Shown here one piece after another: positions 47,960 through 60,012 of a stretch of DNA of 64,000 nucleotides. The notes beneath the pieces were generated by a model, which saw only the letters and a list, made by a program, of their open reading frames with translations, did not search any database and had not been told where the DNA came from. Each line of letters starts with the position of its first letter. The stretch's first letter is position 1. This DNA is from Thysanoteuthis rhombus (Eukaryota; Mollusca; Cephalopoda; Oegopsida; Thysanoteuthidae), in NCBI GenBank assembly GCA_963457665.1, contig OY735202.1, positions 54,109,631 to 54,173,630 of the forward strand, read 5' to 3'. Position numbers and translations under genes: made by a program.

Positions 47960-49177
47960 TTGTGTCATGAAAATAACTGAGACGATGGAAATTAGCTTCT
48001 AGCACAACGAAAAGTTTATTTGTGGTTGATTGTAACCATCACTATATGCGCCCACTGTATGATATCATTTCAAGTGATACTTCACTTGATTTAGACGATT
48101 TTTAAGTATACATACCGAAGTTTTGAAAATTGAGATTTAGACATTTTTATTATAAAAATATTACCGCCAAAATGCTTTAACAACTTAAGAAAGAATTGCT
48201 TTCTGAATGAATCTTAGTTGAGGGAACATCATTATATGATTTTATTGCTGAATTTTTTCGTCATCATGGTTCATTTTTTGAACACAACGTTTCGGTCGCT
48301 GTACCCTATGACTGTATTTAGGTGATGAATTTTGATCAAGACAAAGAAGGCCTCTCTCGCCGATTGTGTGGAAATGATCGCATTCCATTGTCTGATATCG
48401 AGTGCGGCTGATTTTTTGTCTCCACACTTGTTGGCTGGAATTGGTATCAGAAATCTGTGATTTACATAAAAATTACTTTATTCTGAGCAGACAAATAACA
48501 ATAGAAGGCCAAAGGCCAATAGAACCAATAATGTACCGCCCTGGGTACATTTTTCACGGGTGCTGTAGGACAACCGCGGAGGACTCAATAGCGGTAGCTT
48601 CTCTTCTGCTGACTAAGTCATCGAGGATAAAAAGATCATTAAACTCGGCTCTAAATGAAAAATCAATCTCTCTTGGGGATATATCCACTTGATAATAGGA
48701 AATTAAAGTTTCCCACATTATTGATGTGTGGAATGGTTAGAAAACATCCATCTGAAAAGATATTTATATCGATTTAGGGCCTCTTATCGAAATTCTGCAT
48801 AAACAACTTGTTGAAATGTGGTGCTGTTCAAAAATCGTTCTTTACGTCTCAAAATGCAAGTGACCATGACACAAGCTACGCATCTGACATTTTGAAAACA
48901 ATGTTTTCATCATCACTAAGAAGTGAAACTTCAAAAAGACTTGTAAATCTGATTTTATTGAAAAAATATTTTTTAAGCTTCCTGGTAAAAAAAATTAAAC
49001 GACGGTTTTTATTTAAAATTATGTTCGGAGTTGATTAAACAGTTCACTGAACTTCCCAAAATTGCCACCGATTTAATTAAACGCAAAAATTAAACGTTTG
49101 ACTTTCGTTAATATTCAGTGAACTTTTTATCTTCTTAAAAACAAAATGGATACAAAATTTTTAACAATTTTATATTG
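47960..49177. other. No gene seen; unclassified repeat near 48240-48360
   Basis: The stretch with ACAACGTTTCGGTCGCTGTA (48284-48303) has the look of a transposable-element 3' region (GAAACGTTGT on the minus strand), but I cannot name it. The frame 48402-48692 matches nothing. Confidence 0.4.
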
Positions 49178-49265
49178 TAGCGCCTCCTATTTTAACTCAA
49201 GAATCAAATACAAAACCCTTCTTTTAGCTAGATATCGAAAACGTCACTTCCTTCGACACCAAACC
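49178..49265 (+). repeat. Dispersed repeat, LTR-like start (pair with 62815-62898)
   Basis: Begins TGTAGCGCCTCC and contains TTCTTTTAGCTAGATATCGA followed by AAACGTCACTTCCT. The same order with few changes occurs at 62815. A TGTAGC start suggests an LTR edge. Confidence 0.6.
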
Positions 49266-52200
49266 ACGTGGAAGTAAAATCCTTTGTCGCCTGCATTTTT
49301 TTACTACCCCAGAATTCTACCTAGAATAATCCGTAACCAGCTTCTACTTACCAACCAGAATATATCTCACAATAACTGGTGACAACTAATAATATTAAAT
49401 AAAACCTTACATTTTGACATTAGAACTTTCAGTTCTAACATAAAATACATGAAATAAGACGTATTTATCCTGGGGTTTTAGATATTCATCAGACTCTCAC
49501 TTCTATTTGAATCAATTCCATTTTAATTGGATAAACCTTATATTCCATTCAAATTTTACTACTGTGGAGAACACTGACATTTGGAAGCATATCAAACCCA
49601 AGATTCCAGTAAACAGACGAGTTATCTACACTTGGCTTATTCTTCCTGATTATTTTGACCCTTCTGGTAGCTGCCACACCGCTACTGCTGGTGCTGGTAG
49701 AAATCTGGTATAAAATCAAAGAGGCGTGAAAATTATTGTTCGAGAACTCCTTGGGGGTAAGCTCTGGCGATTCTTTTCCCTTCTTCTCTCTCTTCTATGT
49801 ATTCAAGGACACTTCTCTTGGAAAAGTATCTTTTTTAACTTGCCCAATTCTATGTAAAAACTCACACAGCGTCGGGGCGATATACGATTGCTTTGACCTT
49901 CTCTTTTACTTCCTTGATATTATAAAAACGAAAGTGAATTAGGAACATTTATTTACACTGCCAGTATCCTTAAGCTTCGCTCCCTCAGCTACTAGATCTA
50001 TCCAAGAACTTTCTATCATAATTTAAATAAACTTTCGTAGTTGTATTTCCTCTTGGTGTATTTCTATTTCATGCAAACCATGAAGATTACCTTTCATTTG
50101 ACCAAATCTTGACTTGTTATCATTTTCTTTACGACCGATTCCTTTGAAATAAATTTACTTAAGTGATTCGGGTCAGGGCTATGATTTTCCCTTATTAGTT
50201 TCTTTTTAGGAAAGCAGCGGTTTGGTTTTTGTTTCAGAAAGAACAAGTAAATTCTTGGAACACATACTGTCACGGTATATGTCTTAAGAAATTGTTGAAG
50301 TTTATTCAGAAATGAAGTAGTTATCGAGCGAAGAACCTGTACCTAATTATTGCTAAAAAGATGATTAAAATTTTTGTAATCAATTAAAAAAATGAATGTA
50401 AGTAAAATAGGTCTTGAGGAAGTTTACCGTAAATAACGAACTTCCTTTTAATAATGTATATAGCTTTCTGAAATTATGTTTCGAGCAGTTAGTTTATAGG
50501 ACAAATAAATAACATTATCTTAGACTCAGATGTATTTGTGAAGGAGCATCTGTATTTCTCCAAATTAGTCTAATCTCTTTCCAAATAGCAGTAAATTTAC
50601 CATCAGTTTTTCTCTATTTGCTTGAAAATCAGTTAATTGACCCAAGTCCAGTAGGATTTTGAGATTTTACACTACTATATTTTTTTAAAGAATAATAATA
50701 CCCTTGTCTCATTAACCAAAAATGCAGACGTACGATTTGATTTTTCAACGAAACGCATTTTTCTCTAAAATGACGGAAATGTGTGACAAATATGTATATA
50801 AGTTTAAACCAAGGAAATTCGGATGAGCCTCAAACCTACACACAGAGCCGTACCAAATGGAGGAGGGGTGTACCTCAAATTATCTGCTGGAAAATTTATT
50901 CATTCCAAGGTTACCATATTCGCCTTTACTGTCTAGATCTAGCTGATCAAATCTGGTAAATTTAATGAAAATAAATTCTATTTTTATTATTAATGAGCAA
51001 GGACACCCGGCGTAGCCCAGGAGAAAATAGTTTAAACATAACGAAACAGGAAAATATTTCTTTGATACATTTTTTCTTACACAACAAATGAAAAAAAAAA
51101 ACGATTATTTACAGCATATTCACATGAAAAAGTAGTTATATCGAAAGATAACAAATGATGTCACTTAGTTTGACAGGGCTTCTTGATCCACTGCAAAAGT
51201 GTTTTTCCATTAGGTGAGGGTATGAGAAGGTTGACTGCGAATCCAACTCTAGAACAGCAATTTGTCCATGAGAAAATCATGGAGATGTCTGATGAAGACC
51301 AGCGATCTTGAGAGATTGCCCTTGGACCTTGTTAATATTTTGCAATTTTTGTCTAAAAACATTTCTCATGGAAGCACAACTTTGTATAAACAAGAGAGGA
51401 AATTTCATAATCCCCTAAAGTTGTTTCATTTAGCTCAAAAAATTATTCAAATCCCGAATCGACCTGTTCCAGCCTCCAATGACAAGAATAGCAAAATTGT
51501 GGATGATTTTAGTTTCGTGGATGATAGTTTGTTGCCCCAAATTGGAATTAAAAAAAATGACCAAGAATTACCTCTGGTGACCTTTGATTATTCCAGAAGT
51601 CAAGGTCACATAGATTACGACCTTCATCGTAAGATGATGTACCATACACTCAATTTCAACATACTTAGTGCAAAATTGTGGCCCACAACTCTGAAAATTG
51701 GCTATAAATGACTGAAAATAACCTCTGGCAAATCTGCATTGCCATTCACCATGGAAAAATGTAGTTCTATAGCCAATATCAGTTTCATAGGATGCCCTAA
51801 TGTTTTCTATAAAAACCAAAACTTTCAAACCAATAAAAGGTATAAATATTTTGCTGAGAATGGGAACTTTGCCCGAAAAATGTTCAACATATTGATTGAT
51901 TAATCAATTAATCAACGAATAAAGTTTGTCTCATTCCAAAAAGTTAATTTCTCTCCCTCGTATGTATATGTATTTATATACATGATTATAAATTGCGTTT
52001 TACCATATTGAAATTATAATTTAAAAAGGTCTCCTGCCATTACACAGTTGATATATCACTTGGCCCAGACAACGTAAATAGAATAAACAAAAATTCTGTC
52101 CGTCTATATGTTCAACTTTTGGATCCTAATTTTGTACATAGGACGCTGAAGCTTTATATAGCAGTACATATTTTCACAACCAAAAACTTTTGATGAGTGA

Positions 52201-52269
52201 TTTTTTCAAAGTTTTCCATTGGGGCTCCATTTACAATGTAATTATAATGCTAAACTGGACCTTGATTTT
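49266..52269. other. No supported gene
   Basis: The longest frame (51262-51711 plus, 149 codons) lacks any domain I recognise. Its 3' third overlaps a TGACC/AGGTCA-rich repeat type also seen at 52.3 kb, so I do not call it a gene. Confidence 0.5.
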
Positions 52270-52560
52270 TTGTCCGACGTAAAGCAAAGTGAATTTTGCG
52301 TCTAGGAATCTGAAATTCAGCATAGGGGCATATCCTTTCATAGCAGAGGATATGGACTGTATAAGATTGACCTTGGAGGTTATCTAAGGTCACCAGAGGT
52401 CATTTGCAGTAATTTATAACCAATTGAATTAGTTGTAAGCTATAATTTGTCCCTAGGAAGCTGAAATTAAGCATAGGGGCACATCTTTTCATAGTGAAGA
52501 TCATATACTATGTGAAGTTGAACTCAAATTTGAAGTCAAATTTCATTTTTTTCTCGGAGG
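52270..52560 (+). repeat. Tandem repeat, two units of ~151 bp
   Basis: CTAGGAATCTGAAATTCAGC at 52302 and CTAGGAAGCTGAAATTAAGC at 52453, each followed by ATAGGGGCA and a TTTCATAG block, give a period of 151 bp. The first unit holds two AGGTCA hexamers spaced by 4 bp (52387-52402). Confidence 0.75.
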
Positions 52561-52620
52561 AAAGTACCCCGAATCCTTGCAATATAGGCTGGCTGCGTCT
52601 GCCAGAATCACAGATTACAT

Positions 52621-52832
52621 CAGTAGTTCCAAACTTTTTCATTACCATGGCCTTTTTTTTTTCATCTACATGAATTTTTCTGCGAACTCAAGGTTTTCGA
52701 AAGGTCTGCCTACTCAAAAAGCTCATGCACCCCAGGCTTTGGAGAGGTTTGACAAGTCCACAAGTTGATAGGCACCATATAATACCTTTAAATTTTCCAC
52801 CTCGTACACAGACCCCAGGTTGGGAACCGCTG
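52621..52832. mobile_element. Non-autonomous hAT-like MITE
   Basis: The left end CAGTAGTTCCAAACTTTTT and the inverted right end CAGCGGTTCCCAACCTGGG match the CAG(T)GGTTCCCAAAC type of hAT terminal repeats. Length is 212 bp, with no coding. The 8-bp flanks GATTACAT (52613-52620) and GCCTACTT (52833-52840) agree at 5 of 8 bases, compatible with an old target duplication. Confidence 0.65.
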
Positions 52833-53508
52833 GCCTACTTTAATGGGCCGATTTTAGGTGTTTGCCCGGATCGTTTTGGGATCCCAATCCGCCCTTGTTT
52901 GCATGTGTAGGTATTTACTATGTAGAGTATCAATGAATGAACAGATGTATATACGTTTGCATGTATGCATGTACACAAATAATTGTACTTGTAAGCATAT
53001 GAACATACTCCAGGGAAAACACACGCAAACAAATTTGTTCACATTCCATTGAATAGACACGTAGGCACGACTCACAAGCTTAGAATTATTGTACACTCAC
53101 TGCATAAACCCTGGTCTTTGTAAGTGAAAAAAAAAGTAAATAAAAAAAGTATGTAATCCGAGACAGCTACAATGAACCTATTGTTCTGTCTTACAGAGAG
53201 ATGTACTGTATTACTATCTAACGCTCTTGAAGAAGATTGACATAACAGTCGTTAGCTGTCAAAAATCTTTTTGTTGATGTTCACATCACAATTCCAAATT
53301 ATATGTACTAAGGCTGATCAATAACTCGTAGTTATAAGTTAGATTTTGATTGAATAATGTTCGAGGTATGTGATTGATATCAACCACAGAATCAAGTGCA
53401 TTGACAAAGGAAGGAGATTGTGCAGTAAAATGAGTATTTGGTGTGTAAAATAGTAATCATAAAGCTGTTGACATTGATATACCCCCACACGCGTGTGTCA
53501 TTTCTTTA

Positions 53509-53582
<74 letters not shown>

Positions 53583-54376
53583 TCGATTTCATTTTAATCG
53601 TTACTTTCAAATACTGAAATGAAGCAACGCAAATTTGAAAAAACTTCATAATAAATCTTCAAGTTTACAACAAATATGAGACTGATGTTTATATTTCTCC
53701 ATAGATTGTATCAAACATTAGTAAAAATAAACAGAGAAAAGAAAAGGAAAAAAAACAAGAAAAACAAGAAAAAAAACTTTAGAAGAACGTTCTTCATCCT
53801 CTCCCAAGTCCTGATCTATTGTCCAGTGTGTCAGTAGTGTGCACAGTAATACTGTGATACTCAAAATGGGAGCCATGACGGAAGTAGAGTATAAGAAAAA
53901 AAAGTAGTTGTGGTTCAGGCATTCTTGCTTAGTAAAATATTTTGGCATTTATTATAATTCTTTGTTTTGTTAAATGTTGATCACTTGCGTAATTCAAATC
54001 GTTTTATCAAGAAATCTTTTCGTGAGCCTATATCATTGACTAGACTCGCTTATTCATTCAAATGTATCTATGAATTTCACAACTACATCAATTTTGTTCA
54101 AGAACACAGTTTTGTTAAATATCAACTTACATGAGATTAGTAGTCCATCTCGTAAAGTGCCATCATTTTCTTATTAAATATTTTGTATCACAAACAATCG
54201 TTTTGAACCTAGTAGTGAATACATCGTGTGAAATCATTACTCACTTTGTCGATCTGTTTGTGTACTTGTAAAATATCTCTCTATTGTCTTCAGAAGGGAT
54301 TGAAACAAATTGGGAAAGAAATATTCACAAATAACAAATCTAGCAACGAATTCCGACATCAAACCAGAAATATCCC
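52833..54376. other. Region 3' of the FAM124 gene; no other gene seen
   Basis: Contains an (AT)n tract at 53510-53579. On the minus strand an AATAAA (complement of 53946-53951) lies about 430 bp past the FAM124 stop and could end its mRNA. Confidence 0.5.
53510..53579. repeat. (AT)n microsatellite
   Basis: About 35 uninterrupted AT repeats. Confidence 0.95.
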
Positions 54377-55837
54377 TCATACAAATATTTCATCTGAAAC
54401 TAGCGGCGGTTCTGGGTTGACTCTGATCACATTTTTTTTTATTACATATTTGGAAAAGTCAATCAGTGCTGAGTTGCTCCTGCGAAGCGCAGTGCCCAAT
54501 CGAGGTTCTTCTTCATTGAAAGGCACACACAAACTGGAATTGCAGCGGCCTTGTTTTCGTCTAGATAAATTCGTAAATCCACAAAGCTCATCCTTATTCG
54601 CTGCAACGTACCCACTGTCGCTTCTGAACGATAAATGGCGATGGATTTTACGATCTGCTGAGAATCGCTCCGGAGGTGAACCTGTGAATATTTTTTCAGC
54701 GTAGTTGGTCATTTTCTGTTTGCAATTTGTGAGTCGACGTGAAGTGTTCGAAGACGCCGACAGCTTAAAAAAATCAGGGATGTCCGAATCCTCAACATGA
54801 CTACTTTTGCTGCTCGTGACCAACCCTGAATCAATGGTCGTAGAAGTATTCTTTTTTATATAGGTGAAGTTTCGCGGTAGAGTGCTAAACTTGGAAGAAC
54901 TTGTATCTGTCGGAAGAGAAAATTTAGATCTTAAATCGTCCCTGAATTCACTTGAGTGATTTTCGTGACACAGAAGTCGTTCTTTGTAGCAGACATTAAA
55001 TGGACCAATGATGTTTTCCGTAGTATGAAGGACAACAAAGTTACCGTCTGGATCGGTCATCCAGTAACAACCCGATCCAATACATTTCAGTTCGACTCCC
55101 AGGGCTGTCTTGATATTGCGCACGTTGCTGACCTCGAAAAATAACTGAACATTTTCAAGGGGATAAGGATCGACGTTGTCAACATATTTCAAACTAAGAC
55201 GTATTTCAAATCCCGGCTGGGAATAGAGTAAAAACCAGCAAAAGTTATCTTTGTTTGTTTCCATTTCGACTCCCGTTATGATCCGATAGAATTCCACCAT
55301 AGCCGGAAAGTTTCGAACAAAGATGTTTATTCGTAGATGTTCACGTCCAGCGTCGATTGGGCACACTGCCCAAAGCGGCGTATCTGCGTGGGCTTGGTAA
55401 AACCGTTGATCGGCCAAGGTTCGACCAGGAGAATGAACATTGACCAGTTCGATACGATGATGTAGCCTCCAAGGTGACTGGTGAAAAGACTTTTGGAGCT
55501 CTTTACTTCCAAGTACACCGTTTTCTTGGAGAAATAGCATGATGCTAACAGCAGGACAAGGGATGCAAAATCTTTGTGTGGGTCTTCGTTTCTGCGTTTT
55601 GAGGGTCGGAGGTGAAATAGTTGGTTCTGAGTTGAGCCTTGAAACTTGGGAGACCTGAATCAATTTCAAACATGGATCGATCCAGGTCATTAGCGGCACG
55701 ATGGCTTTCCTCAATTGTTTCTCATCTCGGCGATTTGCTGTTCCAATGAGGACGGAACAGGCAAACGGATTGGCAGCCATGGAGTTGGTCTTCGGAATGT
55801 GTCCGTTAGGGGAGCACCACATCATCGAAGGGAGCAT
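54377..55837 (-). CDS. FAM124-family protein, intact single-exon gene
   Basis: A 486-codon frame on the minus strand from the ATG at 55837 (A at -3) to TGA at 54379-54377. The frame is open a further 34 codons upstream without an ATG, so a spliced upstream start is possible. Family features in order: MTWIDPCLKLIQVS (residues 50-63), SIMLFLQE (98-105), SPWRLHHRIEL (121-131), DTPLWAVCPIDAGREHLRI (152-170), FYRIITG (183-189), FEIRLSLKYV (210-219) and YWMTDPDGNFVVLHT (258-272). This is the block order of FAM124A/FAM124B proteins, whose conserved domain resembles the glyoxalase/VOC fold; their biochemical role is unknown. Residues 275-486 are Ser/Thr/Asn-rich and look disordered, with no signal peptide or membrane segment. 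The length is close to the vertebrate proteins. Vertebrate genes are split into several exons, so the lack of introns here is notable. There is no poly-A scar to prove a retrocopy. Confidence 0.85.
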   Translation of the reverse strand: MLPSMMWCSPNGHIPKTNSMAANPFACSVLIGTANRRDEKQLRKAIVPLMTWIDPCLKLIQVSQVSRLNSEPTISPPTLKTQKRRPTQRFCIPCPAVSIMLFLQENGVLGSKELQKSFHQSPWRLHHRIELVNVHSPGRTLADQRFYQAHADTPLWAVCPIDAGREHLRINIFVRNFPAMVEFYRIITGVEMETNKDNFCWFLLYSQPGFEIRLSLKYVDNVDPYPLENVQLFFEVSNVRNIKTALGVELKCIGSGCYWMTDPDGNFVVLHTTENIIGPFNVCYKERLLCHENHSSEFRDDLRSKFSLPTDTSSSKFSTLPRNFTYIKKNTSTTIDSGLVTSSKSSHVEDSDIPDFFKLSASSNTSRRLTNCKQKMTNYAEKIFTGSPPERFSADRKIHRHLSFRSDSGYVAANKDELCGFTNLSRRKQGRCNSSLCVPFNEEEPRLGTALRRSNSALIDFSKYVIKKNVIRVNPEPPLVSDEIFV

Positions 55838-57770
55838 CTTTTCTGAAGAATCAAGATTTTGTGTATCACAGAAGGTTGTAAAAAATTGATGATAAAACTT
55901 TCGTAAATATCTTTGGAGTTGTACTTGACTTTTTATCAATTGGTTTGAAGCTCGTTGTGGGCAAAATAGTTGACCTATATCAGTCGATGTACAACTACAT
56001 ATATAAACGTACCAGGGTATGAAAATTTTTCATGTATACATATATGTGTGTTTTTATCTGATTCTGGCAATACATTTTAAATTATCTTGTATCGGACCAT
56101 AAACATTCAAAAACGTATTTTCATGAATTAATGAAGTAACTGAAAACTAAAAAAATGGAACTGGGAGTATATATTTAGGAGTTCAGTAAATCTTATTATC
56201 TAAATATGATACAATTAAATTGATGAGGCTTAGTGAATAGTGTTTTTGTTTGTTTAAATCATAAGACACTTGGGATGCGTCTTCATACACAGATTCAAAG
56301 ACAGAAGTTAAAGATTTTTTATCGTGTTAAAATTAATAGATTTTTCAAATCAAATTAAATTGGAAGTATTTTGGCTTTAAGGTCTAAAATTTCAACACAA
56401 AAACAAACGCAATCGACACCTACCACTAAAATGAAACTTTCTTCTGCTACAAATGCATTTTCCGAATTATGACAGCATGTTAAAACCTTTGAGTATTTCG
56501 AGTTCTATGCAGCTCACTGCTGTTTACCTTAAATAAGACATACTATTGTAAATCAAAAGGTTTATTATTTTAAATCTGGGTCAGTTATGTTCATTAATCA
56601 TAACTCCGAAGATGACAAAGAAAATTTGATTTAAAATCAAAACGAATTGACCTCCTTTAGGCGGTTAGTTTCATACCAGTAAAATCTATTGCTGAAAGAT
56701 TAGTCTGTGAGAAATAATTAATGAGAAAAGTCTATTCCCTGAGAAACCTATTTCAAACTCGAAAAAGTATTACTTTGTGGTTGTTCAAAAATGTATTAAC
56801 AATAAAAAAAAATATCTGTCATAGCATTCTGAAGAAAGGAAGATCAAATTAGTCGAGTGTTTCGACGTGATAAAATACTGGGGATAACGACATCCATAGA
56901 ATCGAATGATAGTACTTATACTTACGAATGTAGAATTCGAAAATTAGAACATGAGGGAGTTGATGGTAGGTGCAACGAAACGAGTTGAGAATGAATACAC
57001 TCAATTGTGGTTTATATCATTTTACAGAACTTGCAAAACCAAAATAAAGTTCAAGATTCAAACAAGTATAATCCAAAATTGTCATGTTTGGAGTTGGGCC
57101 ACTAATCCGTAAAATAACTTTCGTAAAGATAAGAAATCTGTTTTATAGAAAGGTTATCCCTCCTTTAAACAGAAGCGCGTGTAAACTTCCACGGAGCAGA
57201 ATGATTTTGAAGGTGATGAAAAGAACGTTTTAGTTCACTTGAACGTTATCGGGTCGACTGGTTGGTCCGTCTCAGCCGTATTAAAGGGATCAGTTTGAGG
57301 GTTAGTTCAGGGTAGCACATAAATCGGATTTCTACGTCTAAGCTATGACCAAGGATAAGTTCTTTTGTTAGGTGTTCTTCTCATGTGTAGGATTAAAAAA
57401 AATCACAAAGCTTAGCTTTAGGGATTTAGAGTCTTTTTCTTTTGTATACGAAATGCCACTTCTTATCTTCAATCGTTTGTGCATATCTGCATACTATTCG
57501 ACCGTGTGAGCATGTGTGTAGATGTATGTGTGCGATTGTATGTGTGGATCATGCATTCATCTATGTGTTTTAGCACATGTATAACTGCAGGTGTATTGAA
57601 TTCCAGACCAGTACGTCGCCTGAATATTTGTCTCTACAACACCACGTGTTTAAGTGAAAAGATATCTGTGTATTCATAGCTGTCTATGAGTGTACTGTGA
57701 GTGTATGTACGTTCGTCCGCAAGTGACATTATTTGTGCTTATAGAAACCCATCATCAGTTGTGTGTGCGC
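55838..57770. other. Upstream of the FAM124 gene; no gene seen
   Basis: Should contain the FAM124 promoter and 5' UTR on the minus strand, but no core element can be placed with confidence. AT-rich sequence follows with short open frames only. Confidence 0.5.
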
Positions 57771-57771
57771 C

Positions 57772-57784
57772 TGAGAGAGTGAGT

Positions 57785-57843
<59 letters not shown>
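57772..57843. repeat. (GA)n microsatellite
   Basis: About 36 GA dinucleotides, with two GTGA interruptions at the left end. Confidence 0.95.
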
Positions 57844-57846
<3 letters not shown>

Positions 57847-57880
57847 ATGATTTTCCTGCCTATGATCGTAGAATTATCAG

Positions 57881-57883
<3 letters not shown>

Positions 57884-57949
<66 letters not shown>
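57884..57949. repeat. (AT)n microsatellite
   Basis: About 33 AT repeats, 40 bp right of the GA run. Confidence 0.95.
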
Positions 57950-57952
<3 letters not shown>

Positions 57953-58149
57953 TGCATATGCAAGATGGTGTATATTTTTTAGCTGGACCCGAAGTTTGTG
58001 TGAATGCACCATGCATGTATCTTGTGGACAAATGCATGTAGATACACACAAATAAATATGCATAAAAAAACATGAAAAATCAGTCAGTTCGTGGTTTATG
58101 TGATGTGGTATATAACTTCTATATGCATGTTAGTCTTGCTATAGAGGAG

Positions 58150-59640
58150 GATAGAAACACTTGATACGAGATGCTACAGAAGAATCATCGGCATTTCTTG
58201 GACCACATTACAAATGAAGATGTGAGCAACGTCAGCAGACAGACCATCACGAAGACTTCCTTATAAAAGAAGGGAAAACTGAAGTGATATGACCATGCCA
58301 CAAGAACCGATGGGTTCTAAAAGAGGCAGAAGACGAAGCAATGAGAAGGAAAATGAACCGATAACATCATTGCATGAACCTAAAAAGCTACGCTGAATCC
58401 CAGGCATTGGCACGTGATCAACACATGTATATTTTTTGATACACCTCGTGGTGCAACCTGGATACATCGTCAACGATAAACCAGGCGTTCTCAATTTTTT
58501 CGGATCTTAACATTCAGGTAGTGCTTCCTTGATTTTCCTAATAGTTTTTCTATCCTGCAGCTTTTATATTCCCAAGTGTATTGGGATTCTGTGCCCTTTG
58601 GCCGGCGAAGACTCTGCAGCGCACCCTCTTCCGACACTCAGCCACCAGATCCATCAATTCGGTTCTCTCTCTCTCTCTCTTGCATTGCCTCCATCCGATC
58701 TTCCGAGTAGACAGTGTATTCAACAAAATTACCTGCTTGGTCCGAACAGATATCAGGACATTGTTCGACCTGAGCCTAATAGTCCGGGAATTTCACTTAT
58801 CATACTAATTTCAGTCTCTTGCTGGGTCATCGAGTGGGGTTGCTGGAACAAATATGATGGTGTGCTTTGTTGGGTGCTGATGCTTGCTGCAGCTAGCACG
58901 AGTGCAGATAGTGTCTGCCACTGCCCGCTAAACCGAGTCATGACGCTAACGATAACGCCCCAAGACTTTTTGGCAGCAACTGAGGATGTGCTAGAAAGAT
59001 CCTGTTTTCTGGCCGAGTAGGCACGGTGGTGCATCTGCTGGACTGCAACTGAGAAAGTTGTGAAGACATTGTACACCAATTGGACCAAGAGTTCAAATTG
59101 GTAAGATTCTGCCGTCTAGTGATATGGCAAGGTGATCTTTCAACCAGCAGTATATTTCCACCTGGTCTAGGCCAGCCTGTCTTTTGATGTAACGAGCTTC
59201 CTCGACGACTGCATCATCACTCCTCCTCTCCTTTCCTCGGGCGAGCATCGCTCCCAAATCCAGCCCGACTAGCAACCTGCATCAGCCCGAAGAGTTGAGG
59301 CAGAATTTCATGCTGAGAAATCCACCCATTCAAATTTTCCACCAAGCACGGATTTTGTGGTAAAAAACAAGGAGAAAAGAATGAGTCAGATAGTGGATTT
59401 CGTTGTTCCAGCAGATCATTGGGGGGGGGGGCTGAAAGAAAGTGAAACGCTAGAACTTGCCAGAGAACTGAAAAATATGAAACATGAGGGTGACGGTCAG
59501 TAGCGGTCAGAGTCCTTGGAACGGCCACAAAAACTTGGCACAGAGATTGGTGAGAGAGGAACAGCTATCCAGATGACAGCATTACTGAAGTCGACTACAA
59601 TACTAAGGAGAGTCCGGGAGTTTTGAGAAGACTTGCTGTC
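58150..59640 (+). mobile_element. Non-LTR retrotransposon relic, polymerase C-terminal region
   Basis: The left part (58165-58290) reads RIIGISW, then FLDHITNEDVSNVSRQTI in another frame, the block after the RT of many LINEs ((R)-I-x-G-I-S-W-x-D-x-x-x-N-E-x-(V)). The right part (about 59345-59620) reads DFVVKNKEKRMSQIVDFVVP, ADHW, ESETLELARELKNMK and IQMTALLKSTTILRRV, the same C-terminal block as at 46210-46502. The middle (58.5-59.3 kb) is open in short frames on both strands but too decayed to read. A TAATATG microinterruption and many stops show that it is dead. Confidence 0.7.
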
Positions 59641-60012
59641 ACTGTCAAGTAATAGCCATCAATTATTACTGGTGTGAAAACTCAATGAGTAAAAAAAAAA
59701 AATAATAATAATGATAATAATAAAGATAATGATAGGAAAAGAAAAAAACACACTCAAATGATGGTGGAGTAACGAAACAGAGCACTGCTGTGATGGGTGA
59801 GGAAGAGATGAGATGAGAGGAGGGCTAAAAACCTGAGGAGACTTACTGTCACTCAGCCTTTAGCGATAACCACTGGGCAACCGGTATGAAACTGTAAACC
59901 ACAGTACTGTAGTGGACCATGAGAGTGTCAAGAGGAGGGCTTGAGACTTGAGGAGACTTGCTGTCACTCAACCTCCAGCGGTAACCATCTGGCAACTGGT
60001 GAGAAATTGCCA
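59641..60012 (+). repeat. LINE 3'-UTR-like repeat, second copy
   Basis: Contains two modules of about 122 bp (ACAGAGCACTGCTGTG at about 59777 and ACAGTACTGTAGTGG at about 59900), each continuing to GGAGACTT(A/G)CTGTCACTCA and a GGCAAC(C/T)GGT block. The same modules follow the LINE fragment at 46503-46838. An (AAT)n run lies at 59698-59712. Confidence 0.7.

Noticed and set aside
51262..51711. 149-codon gene
   Set aside because: No recognisable domain, and the 3' third overlaps an AGGTCA-rich dispersed repeat.
58529..59088. Host gene of 163 codons (plus strand) or 111 codons (minus strand)
   Set aside because: Both strands are open in overlapping frames, and the stretch lies between two recognisable parts of one LINE relic.
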